From Adineta ricciae (taxonomy: Eukaryota; Rotifera; Eurotatoria; Adinetida; Adinetidae), in contig CAJNOJ010000067.1 in assembly GCA_905250025.1 (NCBI GenBank), forward strand, positions 128,141 to 192,140: a DNA stretch of 64,000 bases. Reading direction: 5' to 3'. The notes beneath the pieces were generated by a model, which was not told the origin of the DNA, ran no database searches, and saw only the letters and a list, made by a program, of their open reading frames with translations. Made by a program: the position numbers and the translations under genes. Each line of letters starts with the position of its first letter. The first letter of the stretch is position 1. Below are positions 42,726 to 55,208 of the stretch, piece after piece.

Positions 42726-45650
42726 CTATTCATGCGAATTTTTGACGGTAAAGCGACGATGTCGAAGAGGTCTAGAATGATTTGTCGATATAGTGGAAGG
42801 AGAAGAAGCAAAAAATGGCAATGCAGGAAAGTTAGAGTAAGAGTTTTCTTCAAACGCAAACTCGATTATAACAGAAGTAAAGCATTCACCTCGTTCGTTT
42901 GCGATGGTTGACAGTACGGATAGCCATTTCGTTCTCCATTGTATGTTTCACGTTGTTTCAAAGCTTCCTGTGTCTGCTTACGAGTTAAATAACCACGAAC
43001 ATGCGACTGAATGACTGTTGCTGCTTGTTCCTCTTTGTTTTTATTAGCCTATCAAAGCGAATAAGCATGCACACATGTTAATCCCAATGTTAGTAAATTT
43101 AATACGAAAAAAAAACTGCCCATTCCTCATGAAAAATGAACATACCAAGCTATTCGATGTCACAAACGATTGTCGATGTTCCTTCAGATCATCGTCGCTT
43201 TGAGTAGGACTACGACGATCGTAACCATTACTGGGATTATGATTACGATGGTTTGCGTTCGGATATCGATGGTTATCATTTTTATGAGCTTTTGGTGGAG
43301 TCTAAAAATAATACAGGATTGAAAAAGAGCCATTCGTCGTAAGAATGACAACTACCTTCGATGGTCGTCGACGAGTATCGGGCATAGTTTGCTTCGCAGG
43401 CTGGTGTTGTGGAGGACGAGGTATTCTCTGCATAGATAATATAGAAATCGTTTGATCTTTGCGAAACGAAGCGATCTATTTACTCCTGCGTTGCCGTGAA
43501 AGTTTTCATCTTCTACAGTTTCAATTTGCCGATGTTCTACGGGCAGATCAACTTTAGTATCGTGAGTTTCGTCAATTTCTCGAACACGTTCATGATGATT
43601 CAACCGGCCTTTATAAATACCGCCATCATCTTCAAAAATGTTCAAAATAATGTCAAACAATCGATGAATTCTGAGTACAACCTCGATCAAGATCCGTTTC
43701 TTTAACTGGTCCACGGCGGTGTTGTTGTGGTTTATGATTGAAAAAATCGTATTCTTCTCGAACAGGACGTCGTCTTCAATGACAAATTCTCTAATAAGAA
43801 CAGTATGAACAGCAATAACTTACTGCCCTGCAGTTTCGTTGCTTCCATATGATGTCGCAGTTGTCGTTGTGTATGTATACATACCATCACCTTTGATATA
43901 TCTAAATTCCAATCGACCAAAGTATATAGATTATTAACTAAAGCTGAACGGAAAGAAGTTAGTTAGGAGGAAGATTGAAAGCCAGCAAGATGTTTTAGTA
44001 TTAGTTGATTAGATCGAAGCATGCTACTGGTAAGAAAAAGATACCTGTGATGTCCTTCGGAGGATGATCCTCGATGGTCGTGATCTGTACTCGAATCATC
44101 GACTCTCTTTTGTAATGGAGGTAGTCTTAGTTGAGGACGGACACTATAAAATAACGAGGACAGATCGCTTTGTCATAAATAACATCAACTTTGGTTACGA
44201 AATTCACGTTCGCGTTAAAGAATTATCAGTATAAATCAACATTCGACATGCTCGATGTTCTATAATATTGATTTACTATTGAAACAACTCTGTTATTACT
44301 TACACGAACAGTTGATGTTTCGATCTAATTGAAACAAAGGAATATATGATATGAAACCAGTTGTTTGCTGCTTTCAGTTTCTTTTTTTATATCGGATTCT
44401 TAGCATTCAGTATTTTCAACTACGCTTTACTTACGATTTTCTCGACATTTTTGGTGACGAATTTGCACTGAAGGACTTGGGATCTGGATAGTCTATACGG
44501 CGAAACCGTTCTTTACCAGCACCAACATACATTCCATTATACTCTAGTTGATGCGCTGACACTACCAAATCTCCGTTCATTGTATATAATCTAGAAATAT
44601 CGTTGGATTGCACGAAAATCAAAGAATACCATATTGATGCAAACTTTAGTACGGCCGTGTTTGGAAGTGATACTTTTCGAGTTATTTCATCTAGTACAGA
44701 ATCCCAGCTTTGTAATATCGATTTCACGAGTAGGACTTTCGCTGGTAGTGTCAACGGATCACCATTTCGATACACGCTTGAAAACAGAAAGAAAGGTATT
44801 TTGAGTCAAAGTATACACGGATAAGAATTTACTATATGATAACGTTCTCTGATCGAGATAACTTTAATGCTCGTCCTTCGGCATCAATTCGACGAACTGG
44901 AGGAAGTGGAATCTAAAGTGGGTACGAGAGATTACGAAAGAACACTTGTTTTATATGAAGATGTATGTAAAGTTATATAGGATGAATCTAATGTCATATG
45001 CACTTACAATTTTAGGTGCACCTTGTCCTCGAGTAGCAACTCGCTTGCCTTCCGCAATGTCGAGATAACTAGAAAAGATTAGATCGACCAAGAAATTCAA
45101 TTTCAGTTGTTATTTACTGGAGTTTTTTGAATCTTTCTCCACCGCCAGCGACATACGTACGATGATCTTCGAATTCGGTTATATCTTTCAATCTTGTACC
45201 ATGTTTCGGCGTATAGATACATCGAACAGCTCCAAAATTAGCACGTAAGGCCTGTGATGCATCATCCAAGAAGACATCAAACACTGGATATCTTCGTTGA
45301 TTAATAACGAATGTACGACCAGTGAAATAAGGATCTCCATTTCTCAACAAACGAATGGCACGACCACGTTCGGGCATTGCCACACGTTGCTGTGCTTCAC
45401 GTTGATCATATTGCTGATCGTATTGTTGATAGGGATGTTGATCATATTGTTGGTTGCGACGCGTATCATTCGGTTGATCGTATTGCTGATGAGCACGTGA
45501 TTCGTGATGTTGGTCATACTGCTGCCGGCCGCGTGGTTCGTACTGTTGATCATACTGTTGTCGACTATGCGGTTCGTACTGTTGATAAGGCTGTTGATTG
45601 TAGTGTTGGTAACTACGTTGAGTTGGGGGTTGTTCGTATTCAGTTGACAT
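42726..45650 (-). CDS. Doublecortin-domain protein with IQ motif
   Basis: About twelve exons encode roughly 670-700 residues. The N-terminus is a Gln/Tyr/Asp-rich repeat (units such as QQYDQ) for about 90 residues. The first DCX domain runs from RAIRLLRNGDPYFTGRTF to GGGERFKKL. The second starts VYRNGDPLTLPAK and ends GAGKERFRRIDYPDP; it has an unusual insertion (FASIWYSLIFVQSNDIS). A long basic, His/Arg/Pro-rich region leads to an IQ motif (AATVIQSHVRGYLTRKQ). DCX domains bind microtubules and the IQ motif binds calmodulin, so a ciliary or neuronal microtubule protein is likely (DCDC2-like). The last intron as I splice it is only about 29 bp, so the C-terminal exon ending at 42726 is less certain. 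Confidence 0.82.
45380..45640 (-). repeat. Coding QYDQ-type repeat in DCX gene
   Basis: Degenerate short tandem units encode QQYDQ, QYEPR and related peptides at the DCX N-terminus. The DNA repeats (TGTTGATCATA-like) open long antisense frames that are not genes. Confidence 0.75.
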
Positions 45651-48217
45651 GTTGATTTAAAAGAATGGAAACGATTGGAAAGAAGATGAGTCTCACAGAG
45701 GCAAGAGAGGATTGAAGGATGAAATTGAAGGTTGGATAATATTCATAACTGCTTTCAACATTGGCAGAACTCTATCTGAAAGAGAAAAATGATTTTTAGT
45801 ATTGATCAGTATCAACCTTCACATTCGATAGCTTGACGAGTACAAAATTTAACTTGAGATATTTGATTTGTCAGTTCGTATAATAAAGAGCATTAGTAAG
45901 GTTACCAAGTAAATGTGGTAAGGCATATTGCCGATTGTTAAAAGGATTGTATTGAGCAAATGAGGGAAAAAAATGCAATTTCGTTCGGTCTATGACACGT
46001 CAGAAATTAATAATCGTTGAAATAGGCGAAAAGCAAAAGAAGTCGCGTCTGCAAATCATTGAAAAATAGAAAAATCGAAATAAAAACTGTTTACCTGCAC
46101 TCCTCACTTCAAGATCAAATTATGCGAAATTGACGTTCTATAATCGATTTGTTTGTTTAATCATTATACCTTGTACATTTACTTAAACTCTGTTGTTCTG
46201 TTTTTTTCCCTACTCTTTCATTCGGTCTCTCAAAATAATACAAATTGCCGACGGAATATTCGTTGTTATTGAAGGGAAGAGCGTAGTCGCATAGCGACAT
46301 TGCATGTGTACATTATACCGATGAGTACGCGCGCGCGAAAACATAATAGTCACTTGTGTGATCGATGCTAAGCAGTTCTTGAGGGTGCGGCAATTCTCCA
46401 AAAAAATGTATGTGTAGTAATTTAGTGACTGACTGTTGTCAAGAGAAAGGAAAGAAAACAAAATGACGACGACGGTGACAACGCCTAGCCTTTTGGTATA
46501 ATTGTTTGAATATCTTATTCTTTCCAATTAAAAGGCTAAGAAGGAGAAAATGCTCAAGCTTCAACTGATCACGCTCAATTAGTTAAATACGATCTCATTC
46601 AAAGACCATTTAACCTTTCATAACAAAAATAGCGCTTTATCATATCAATCATGCAAAGAAAAAAGAACGCTTTTAAACTTTCCGAATATAAGCTTCGACG
46701 GTTACGCAAAAAAAAGCATAAGCAGCAAATCTGTCCGAGCTACTTGTTGACAAGCCGAATGCTCATTCGTCCATGTCTCTCATGTTGATCTATGTAGTAA
46801 TATACTTACATTTGCGTAGGAGTTCTCTTCCTCCAATAACAGATCATCATTTGTCAACGGAACAATCTTGGCAAGAAAAGCACATCAAATATGTAAGTTT
46901 GACTTTACACAAGTATATGTTCTGCAAACATTAAATTGAATAAAAAGAAAGTGTATGTTTTTTAAATGGATGCCCACAAAGCATACATACGGCACAAAAG
47001 AGATTTCTTTCTCTACTTCATTTTTTTTTATTATGTGTTGTTCGCTTCTCTTGTGCAGCGAGAACGGTTCTGAAAGGGAACGCTAATAAGGTTTTCACTT
47101 TTTTTCTTCTTCTTCTTTCCTTTCTTTTTCTTTTCCTACTCTTGCAAGTTCTAGCATTTAGAGACTTATTTGTTTTCAATGCTAAGATGGCGACAAAGGA
47201 GAAAAGAGGAAAAGCGGCGTCGTTCAGAAATCAGAGCAGAAAGTTGAAGTTTACTACTTCATATTTATTTGAAATCGATAGGCCTGGAGACTTTTATCAT
47301 CCTAACTAAATAAGAAAAAGAACAAATGTATGTAAGCTAAGTAAACAGTATGATTTCATTAAAAGAAAACAATTATGTCGACTGGAAACTTACAAGTTCA
47401 ACATTTTGATTCGATTTCATCTGCATTGCTTTGTCATGACAGACATGAAACTTCTTCTCATCGGCGTTGTTGTATGTGAGTGTCTATGCGCATATAATCA
47501 CTGCTGGGAAAGAGAACCGTATATGTATATAATATCATTTTGTCATTGACAACCAAATAAAACACCTTAGACAAAGCATGCACTCTGTTCTTTTTGTCTT
47601 TCATTATACCAACAGACGATGAGAATCTAATCTGCGTGTTAATTACAAAATTCGACGTCGAGTCAATGTTATGATTGTTAACCATGGCTTCAGTTTTCAA
47701 AGCATTTCATTATTCAGATTTGTACAGGAGACGAAAAAAACATGCGAAATAGACAGATCAGATGATTTCTCGAATAACCGAAACGTCTGTAATTGAATCT
47801 GAACGTTTAAGCCTTGGAAAAGTTTGATTCAATATTAGATTTAGCGTCAACTATCTTTTATTCTTTTGTTATACTGAACAAATAAGATCCGAATTAACAA
47901 AAAAAAGAAAACAACTCTCTGTCAGGCACCAAGTTTTATACACATACTCACATATAATATAGTGCACATGCGTGAAAGACAATCGAATAATGAACAACGC
48001 AAGAAAGCCAACCAGAGAGAGAGAAAGAGAATGAATGGATAAAATGAACCAAAACAAATTTTACATGCAAGAGAAAATGAAAATGAAAAACAAAACAGAC
48101 ATATCATATTCAACAGATATATTCTCATAAATAAACAAGGGGGATGAAGAAAAAAAAACAGATTAGCATACAATTCAACGTATTTGGGAATCGAGTTTTG
48201 AAGAGAAGAGATCACTG
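45651..48217. other. Intergenic, 2.6 kb upstream of DCX gene
   Basis: AT-rich with long pyrimidine and purine runs (for example 47098-47140). Small antisense frames lack domains. It contains the DCX promoter and the ENL/AF9 3' flank. I see nothing else. Confidence 0.6.
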
Positions 48218-51200
48218 TTAAGTTCTATTAATAAGAGAAGCTGTTGAATAGCCAAGATCGGTTGCCAATTCTTCGATTAACGATGGATTGAGCGAGAAAA
48301 GATCATATGTGAACATTCCGTTAGTTGACTTCGATGATGTGTCGATTAGACGATGACGTTTGAAAAATGTGACGAACGTTGTTAAATCATTGTTGGAATT
48401 TGAAGTAAAACGTTTGTAAATGTAGATTAATTTCGTTCGGAGTTCATCGTCAGTTAAAACTGTTGGTAGATCTTCATCGTCGTCATCTTCTACTGACAGG
48501 TTACTTTCGTCATTACTTTCATTTGTTTCAAGAGACGAATAGGAATGATCTGATTGTGAGTTTCGATTTGTTAATAATTTTTTGGATTTAGTTGCGGTGT
48601 ATGGCACCGATGATGGAGATATTTGATCACGATCGTCAGATGATGGCAGATGTCGATGTATGTTTGCATCATCATCGCTTTGCCCATCGATGTCCATCGG
48701 AGTTTGAGTATGATCATCTTCACTGTGGAAAACATGCGTAGACGGCGATCCAGTGGCTGAAGCGACTACCGGAGGTTCAACGCTATCCGGTCGAGATTGT
48801 GGAGTATTGATTGACGATGGTATTGATGGTGCAGATGTTTCATTCGAAGATGCAGCAGGTTCTTGGTTAGATTGAGCTAAGCGGGAAGGACTTCGTGTTG
48901 ATTTGGGTGGAGTCGGCGTACGACGATTTTTGTGATGCGAAGAGGAAGATTTTGATGTCGACGACTGATGCTGATAAGGTGACGTATGACGGTTGGAACG
49001 ATCTTTTTGTTGAGACGAATGTCGAGATGACGTAGATGAATGATGTAAGCGACTGTTGTGATGTGTTTGATGACTGGAACGATTACGTGAGCGCGATCGA
49101 GAACGACTTCGAGAACGCGAACGACCTAAACACAATAGAATAGATTTTAACAGGTACAGCTAAGATCTTACCTCGACTAGTTCCACTATGTTTTCCTGAT
49201 CGATTACTGCTGTTACTGCTTCGACTACCAGCCGAGTTGTTGACGGATGACGATGGTGGAGTCGTTCTTGTCGTTGACGAACGATCTCGTTTAGAACTGG
49301 AATGACTTTTCGACGAGGAAGATTGATGTCGGTGGATATCCTATACAGAACAAGAGAACACCGATTTGAGTAAAGAAAAACCAAGTATTCGGGCAGTTTT
49401 ACTCGATCAGAATTGCGACTGGACGTTGGAGGAGTCATCGGTGACCGCACACGTTTCTCAGTGACCAGGGGAGGAGGTGGAAGTGGTGGCGCGGCTTTTT
49501 TCGGAATTTTCTTCAGACTACTGATTGAAACTGTTGAGGCTGTACTGTTCGAAGGAGGTAGGCTTGGTGACGATTCTCGTTTGATATTCACATTGGATGG
49601 TGATTTCGTGACGGCAGCTGTTTGTTCAACTTTAATCGGAATTTTTTGTATTGGTTTGTTTGTTGGCATTTGTATGGGTTTCTTCAATGAAATTTGTGGT
49701 GCACTCGTAGCTTTCGATGGGGATGGAACAGGGTCTTTTCTCTTCGTTGCTATGACGATGGGTTTTATGTCATTTTCTGCTTTTAATTTTGTTGTCGACA
49801 GACGAGATTTCGATAGTGATGGATCTAGAATACCAAAAAATGGAACAGATGAAGAGATGAGTGGAAAAAGATGTCTTCACCTTCAGAAGATCCATTTGTC
49901 GTAGATGAAGATGACACTGTTAAATTGGGATTTTTCGCTAGTTTCTCCTCCGTAAGTAATGCTGATGATTTATTTAATTGTATTGATTGAGGTTTCTTTG
50001 TGGTGTTGGCGTGATTCACTGTTGATTTCGTGGAAATTTCATTCTTGACTGTTGACTGTTGCGATTGCTTCTTCTTCGAATTGATTACTGATGGTTCGAC
50101 TTTCACTTTTTTCGTTGTGGAATTTGCAGTCGGAACAGGTGAGTAGGGTCTCTTTTGCGGAGGCGAAGTATACCGAACAGTTGGTTCAGATGGCGGTGCT
50201 TGTAGCGCTGTCACTTGTTTCTCTTCACTATCGCTCTCATCGTTATCGTTGTTATTCGTTGATGTGGTATTTGTATCTTTGATTTTCTAATTGCAAAGAC
50301 AAAAGAAAGAATCAGTTTGTAACCTAGTTTATTTTCTTTCGAAGAACAATCGATCGTTGATCTTGCGCTGACTCAGCGCATCCATCAAGGTCTCTCTCCT
50401 TCTCCAATGCACAAGCAAAAGAAATCGTTTTGTTTTAACTGCATGAGAAAATTAGGTGATGCGTAGAAATATATACGTCCGTCGAACGGACGAAATCATT
50501 CGATCGATGATATGTACATATTTATATCTATATGTATATATATAGATAAAATGAACGCAAATCAACGAAAGATGAGTACGATGACAAACCATCTTCTAAC
50601 TTCACAGACGATTTTATCGTCCGAAGAAATTGACAATAAACTTGTCTATGACAAATAAAAAGTCAAAATTTCAAGAGAAAATACGTCGATGGCCTTGAAT
50701 TAAACAGAAACGAAGAAATTTGTTTTGATTTCTATGCTGAAAAATAATATGCGTTACGGTTTGTTACAAAAGACTGACTCCTTGAAAAGGTTAATAATGC
50801 CGATGTTTAACCGGAGAGAGGGAACTCAGTGCTCTCTTACCCCGCCTGCAGCCAGGATCTTTTGTCGAAATTCTGGATCAGGATCGCAGAATGTACACCG
50901 ATATTTTCGCACATAACTTTCCTTTTTTCGATGCGTTTGACCTTCAACATTCGTATGTAAATCAAGATCATATTCAATACGGAATTTCTTCGGTTCTTTT
51001 TTCGTTTTGAAAAATATATCAATTGGCTAAAGCAAAGATAGTGAAGATCGAAAACGAGAAAACATTCTCCTATAATACCAGATGAAAACCAGCATAGCCA
51101 GATTCTCGGATCGCGAACGGCGTTGATCGTAATTCTAAATCGATACGATGCAAAGTTCAAACGTGATTCGTCAATTTACTTTTCCTTACCTCGTTTGTTA

Positions 51201-51473
51201 TTTGGAAATTCGGGATGCAAGTAAAACACACAACGTTGTATAAGACAATTTAGATCACCATGAACATCAGCCGAACGTACATACACTTTCCAATCATGAG
51301 TACGAGGTGGATTATGATTAGTCGTCGGTTCGGGTCGAATTGTCGAGCTATGTCCCACTTCGAAATCAATTTCAATGATCTATTTTGAAACGAAATTCAG
51401 GAAAAGCAAGCGATCAAATTTGATACTCGAAGATAAATCTACAGACCTCGTTAATATCATCACGATCGGTCAT
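48218..51473 (-). CDS. MLLT1/MLLT3: ENL/AF9 family YEATS protein
   Basis: Eight exons encode about 790 residues from ATG 51473. The YEATS domain is split over the first four exons. Landmarks are IDFEVGHSS, THDWKVYVRSADV, CVFYLHPEFPNNKRE, FAIRESGYAGFHLPIDIFFK and FRIEYDLDLHTN. This matches the AF9/ENL reader of acylated histone H3. Long disordered Ser/Pro/Lys-rich regions follow, including an unusual run of alternating Arg and Ser. The C-terminus is an AHD-like helical hairpin (LTDDELRTKLIYIYKRF, MFTYDLFSLNPSLIEELATD), which in AF9/ENL recruits AF4 or DOT1L. The protein is thus expected in the super elongation complex in the nucleus. A longer intron (about 550 bp, 50290-50835) follows the YEATS exons. 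Confidence 0.88.
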
Positions 51474-51925
51474 TTTGTCTATTTGATTTTTACCGATCTA
51501 AAAACATATTTCGATAAAATCAATCATTGACAATTGTTTATAGGTGAAAAGAAAGAATAGAAAGACAAATGACAGAAAGAGGAAAAAAAACGAAGAAGCA
51601 TACATACATACAAGCATATGATCTTATCCAACGAATTGAATATAAATAACGGATAACCAATGAAGATTTCGTGCAGAGGGAATCTAAAATGAAATGAAAT
51701 GAATTTTTTCTCGCTGAATTTGTATTTAGATTTTTAGCGAGATGATAAACAAGTATTTTCAGACGAAAAATTTTGCTTTATTTTATCGATCTCTGCTGAC
51801 ATCTTGCAGCTCTGTCATGTGTCATACACAGCAAACAGGAGAATCGAAAAGAAGAAGAAGAAAATGTAAAATGAGTCGACAGCGACATATGAACATGAAA
51901 AGCGTTCGGCGAAATAATTTTTAAT

Positions 51926-53159
51926 CTACGGACACTCGACTGGTGCTGTCAATCTGAATATTTCTTGGGCGCTGCGACCACTCTACAAATGAAAAAGATG
52001 AAAGAAATACATATCTGTATTTGCAAATCTTTACTCTCGTAGAAGATGATGAAGAAACCGATTGTTGGCGTTCTGCTGTTTCTTCTGTAACCTAACAAAA
52101 AATGAATGGATATGATGGTATTTGAGAAATTCAATGTATGACTTCTATCGGAGTTTGATATGAATTGGTTGGCCGATGGTCAGTCTCCACCTTGTGTCTC
52201 TTTCGGACTACGACGATACTAGTGATCAGCCTCAATTCAAGAGTGATAAAGAAACTTTTGATTGACTCACATTGCTGTTAGGCTCACAACAGAAATCACA
52301 ACAATGATCACAACAATAAGTGCAACAGTTCCTATTGAAAACTTATTTTCCGATGATAAATCTTGAAAACAAAGATTTATTTTCTATGAAAAGATGCAAG
52401 TGTAACTCACTGGTACCAGCTTGACAACTAGGAAATGAACGCTATCGGAACACAACAAATGAAAGCGTGTCATTCTTTTCAATGAAATAAAGTTTACTTC
52501 GTTTAAAGTTTGGATCATTTTACAGCTTTGATAAAAATTTTGACAAACGACACATACACTGTAGTTAGTTGCCGGTTGCAACGAATTGAATGTCACCATT
52601 GAAATAGTCTTGCGAAACCACTATTTAAATCATAAGTGAATAAAAACTGTGAAATATTTTTATATTTACATGTGCTTGGTGAAGATAATCCGTTTGTAGA
52701 TCCACTAAGCAGTCTATGTCCATCATGAATAGGTCATTTAGGTCGAATTGTACCTCAATGGATATCTGTTGGCATGTTACGGAAACAGGAATGATTTTCA
52801 AATTGTTGACCTATCGCGAATATAAACATGGCAGATCATAGTCGATGGAGAAAAGTTTTAACAAACCTCATCTTGTTCAACGAAATAATCATTTTGGCTC
52901 GGTATGTTTGTTGAATTATGGGTGATGTCCATCATGGCTGGTAGAATTTTTCCATGTTGCACATTTTGTCGAACAAGAAGACCAATTGGAAGAAAGCAAA
53001 GCATACCGACGAAGATCAATTTGTGTTTTGTTGTGGGAGCAACATAAGAAACCTGTTGTCCTGTCCGTAAATAAAGAAAGACATTGAAGAAATTACAGGA
53101 AAATTGATTAAATGAGTTGAACCTTTGTAACTTATCCACGCCAAGATTGCATATAACAT
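51926..53159 (-). CDS. Single-pass membrane protein with FN3-like ectodomain
   Basis: About eight exons with introns near 55-80 bp. The N-terminus has a hydrophobic stretch (LIFVGMLCFLPIGLLV) that may be a signal anchor. The ectodomain ends in an FN3-like strand pattern (MVTFNSLQPATNYSVCVVC). A membrane span follows (TVALIVVIIVVISVVSL), then a basic stop-transfer (VVVRKRHK) and a Ser-rich cytoplasmic tail (QSVSSSSSTRSGRSAQ). Intron phases keep one frame through all exons, but the first exon and its ATG are uncertain. I do not recognise the gene; a cell-surface receptor or adhesion protein is plausible. It lies 363 bp from the GLUT gene stop. Confidence 0.62.
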
Positions 53160-53522
53160 GTTTACAAGCGTGCGCTGATAGAACTTTAAAATATTGTTAC
53201 ACTGTGCATTGGCCTGAATGACATCTTTTTATTACTGCGTTTAAAATCATTGTACGAATGATACTCAGCAAAAGTATTGGAAAAAACCAAGTAGATTCTA
53301 CGAACATTAAGTCATCATTTACTTATATAGAGGGATTGTGAGCGATATTACTCTGTTCTCCGTAACAAAACGAACGAAAATCTTTGCCACCGAGTCGAAA
53401 CTTCTATCGGTCCTTATCGCACTGATTTTCGTAACGATAGTTACATGATAAAGAATGTTTTACAATACAATATAAAAATAATATTAAACAATAACAAATA
53501 TATTTTAAAAAAATAAGATATT
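53160..53522. other. Intergenic, FN3-like gene to GLUT
   Basis: About 360 bp of AT-rich DNA with several AATAAA-like sites near the GLUT stop. No gene is seen. Confidence 0.55.
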
Positions 53523-55208
53523 TTATTGTGCTCTACGAAAAGCCATGGTGATTTCTTCGAATGTACGTTTCTTGGTTTCAGGCATATACCGATAAAGAAA
53601 TAAGAAGGCTAAAGTCGTGAGCACAGCAAATGGAATGAATGAATAATCTGATACTTTGTTGTTTTCCTAGATGAAATAAACATAAAAAACATTCGTTAAC
53701 AGATCAGACTTACTGCCAAGAGTGGAAATAGGAGTCCTACGGCAAAATTTGACATCCAATTAGTGACCACTGCTACACTTGTGGCTGCCGGGCGGGCACC
53801 TTGAGCGAATATTTCAGGAAGGACAACCCAAGGTACGGTGCCGGGTCCAATAGCAAAGAAGACAACGAACATATAGACAAACGCAATGGACAGAAATTTC
53901 AGCCACGGAGCATAGGTCTAAGAAAGAACAAAGGACTCTATAGATAATCAATTAACAGGCATTCGAATGGATACTCACTGTGAAAACGAATGTAATTGTC
54001 AATAGTAAACTACACAGCCAGGTGCCAAACAGACCAAAGAGATGCAACGTTCGTCGACCAGCTCGGTCCATCAATGAGCCAGATATTAAAGTAATTAGAA
54101 CGAGTATGACACCTACACCGATTGTAGCATAGGGACCAACTGAACCAAGATTTGCGTGTTTAAACAATGCAGTTGAATAGTACATAATGGCATTTATACC
54201 ACAGAAACGCATTGAAAAGTGAACAACAATCGCCACAGCAAGTGGTAACCTATGTGTCAGATGATTTCGATTAGACAAAGAATTTGGTGAGAAATTATTA
54301 CCGAAAGACTGATTGAGTGAATAGTTCTCGGATTGACACATGACCTTCATCTCGTAAATGTTCGGCTTCTTGTTTCATTTCGTTGATTTCATCTTCGATA
54401 TCGAATCGCTTTCGTAGTGCACTCAATGCTTGTCGGGCACCTTGTTCATCTCCGCGATTCATCAATAAATAGCGTGGACTTTCGTAACAAAACTGAAGTA
54501 GAATAAATTGTGTTACACTCGGAACACCAGCAATAACCATGATCAATGGCCAACGTGAATCTGTTCCGAGCATGATGGGCGTAGAAATGATTTCTGCTGC
54601 CATCAAACCCGTATAAGCCGAAAGGCCAGTCAACGATCCAATCATTCCGCGAACGCGTTTCGGACTCACTTCACTCAGATACATCGTGCACAGACCAGTA
54701 TATAGACCACATTCGATTCCGATGACTAGTCGACCAATGATAAGTAATTCAGGCGAATGAGCGAATTTTGCCACGGCTAAAATAGACAATTCGTATATGA
54801 TGATTTCAAAAGGCTTCTATCAACAAACACATGCAAATTGCAGCAATGATACCAAATAGATTTGCTCGAAGAAGACCTCCTCGTCGGCCATACCGACGGC
54901 TAACACTACTTGCTGTAAATGCTCCGATTGCTCCTCCGATAGCGAAAATCGCTACAGTTGTGCTCCAAAGAAGTGTCAATACATTGTGTGAAAGCGTATG
55001 TCCTGATCGATATTGATACGATTGAACTATCCAATTTTTAATGGACTCTTGAGCGTTATTTAGACAGCCTGTATTCCAACCGAATGAAATTAAACCTGAG
55101 CCAGTTGCTAAAGCCGTAAGAATTAATTCGTTTGTAAATGTCTAGCGAACAAGAATATTGTACACAATATCAATGCAAGAGATGATGGATTACCTTCCTT
55201 TCCGCCAT
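53523..55208 (-). CDS. SLC2A: GLUT-type sugar transporter (MFS, SLC2A)
   Basis: About six exons encode roughly 500 residues, twelve membrane spans. Family motifs are present: SRRYGRRGGLL in loop 2-3; RLVIGIECGLYTGLCTMYL then SEVSPKRVRG in TM4; ESPRYLL after TM6; GINAIMYYST in TM7; DRAGRRTL in loop 8-9; GPGTVPWVVLPEIFAQGARP in TM10; PETKKRTFEEI at the end. It is a facilitative or proton-coupled hexose carrier in the plasma membrane. The QQLS segment of TM7 is replaced by MRFC (54201-54212), so the two glutamines that contact glucose in GLUT1 are missing. Substrate is therefore uncertain. The short first exon (MAERK) gives the start. Confidence 0.88.

Noticed and set aside
45297..45655. Plus-strand frames rich in Asp/Val/His repeats
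   Set aside because: They are antisense readings of the QYDQ-coding repeat of the DCX gene.
49413..49904. 163-codon plus-strand frame rich in Gly/Phe
   Set aside because: Antisense to ENL/AF9 Ser/Pro/Lys-rich exons, which are supported by frame-consistent splicing and flanking domains.
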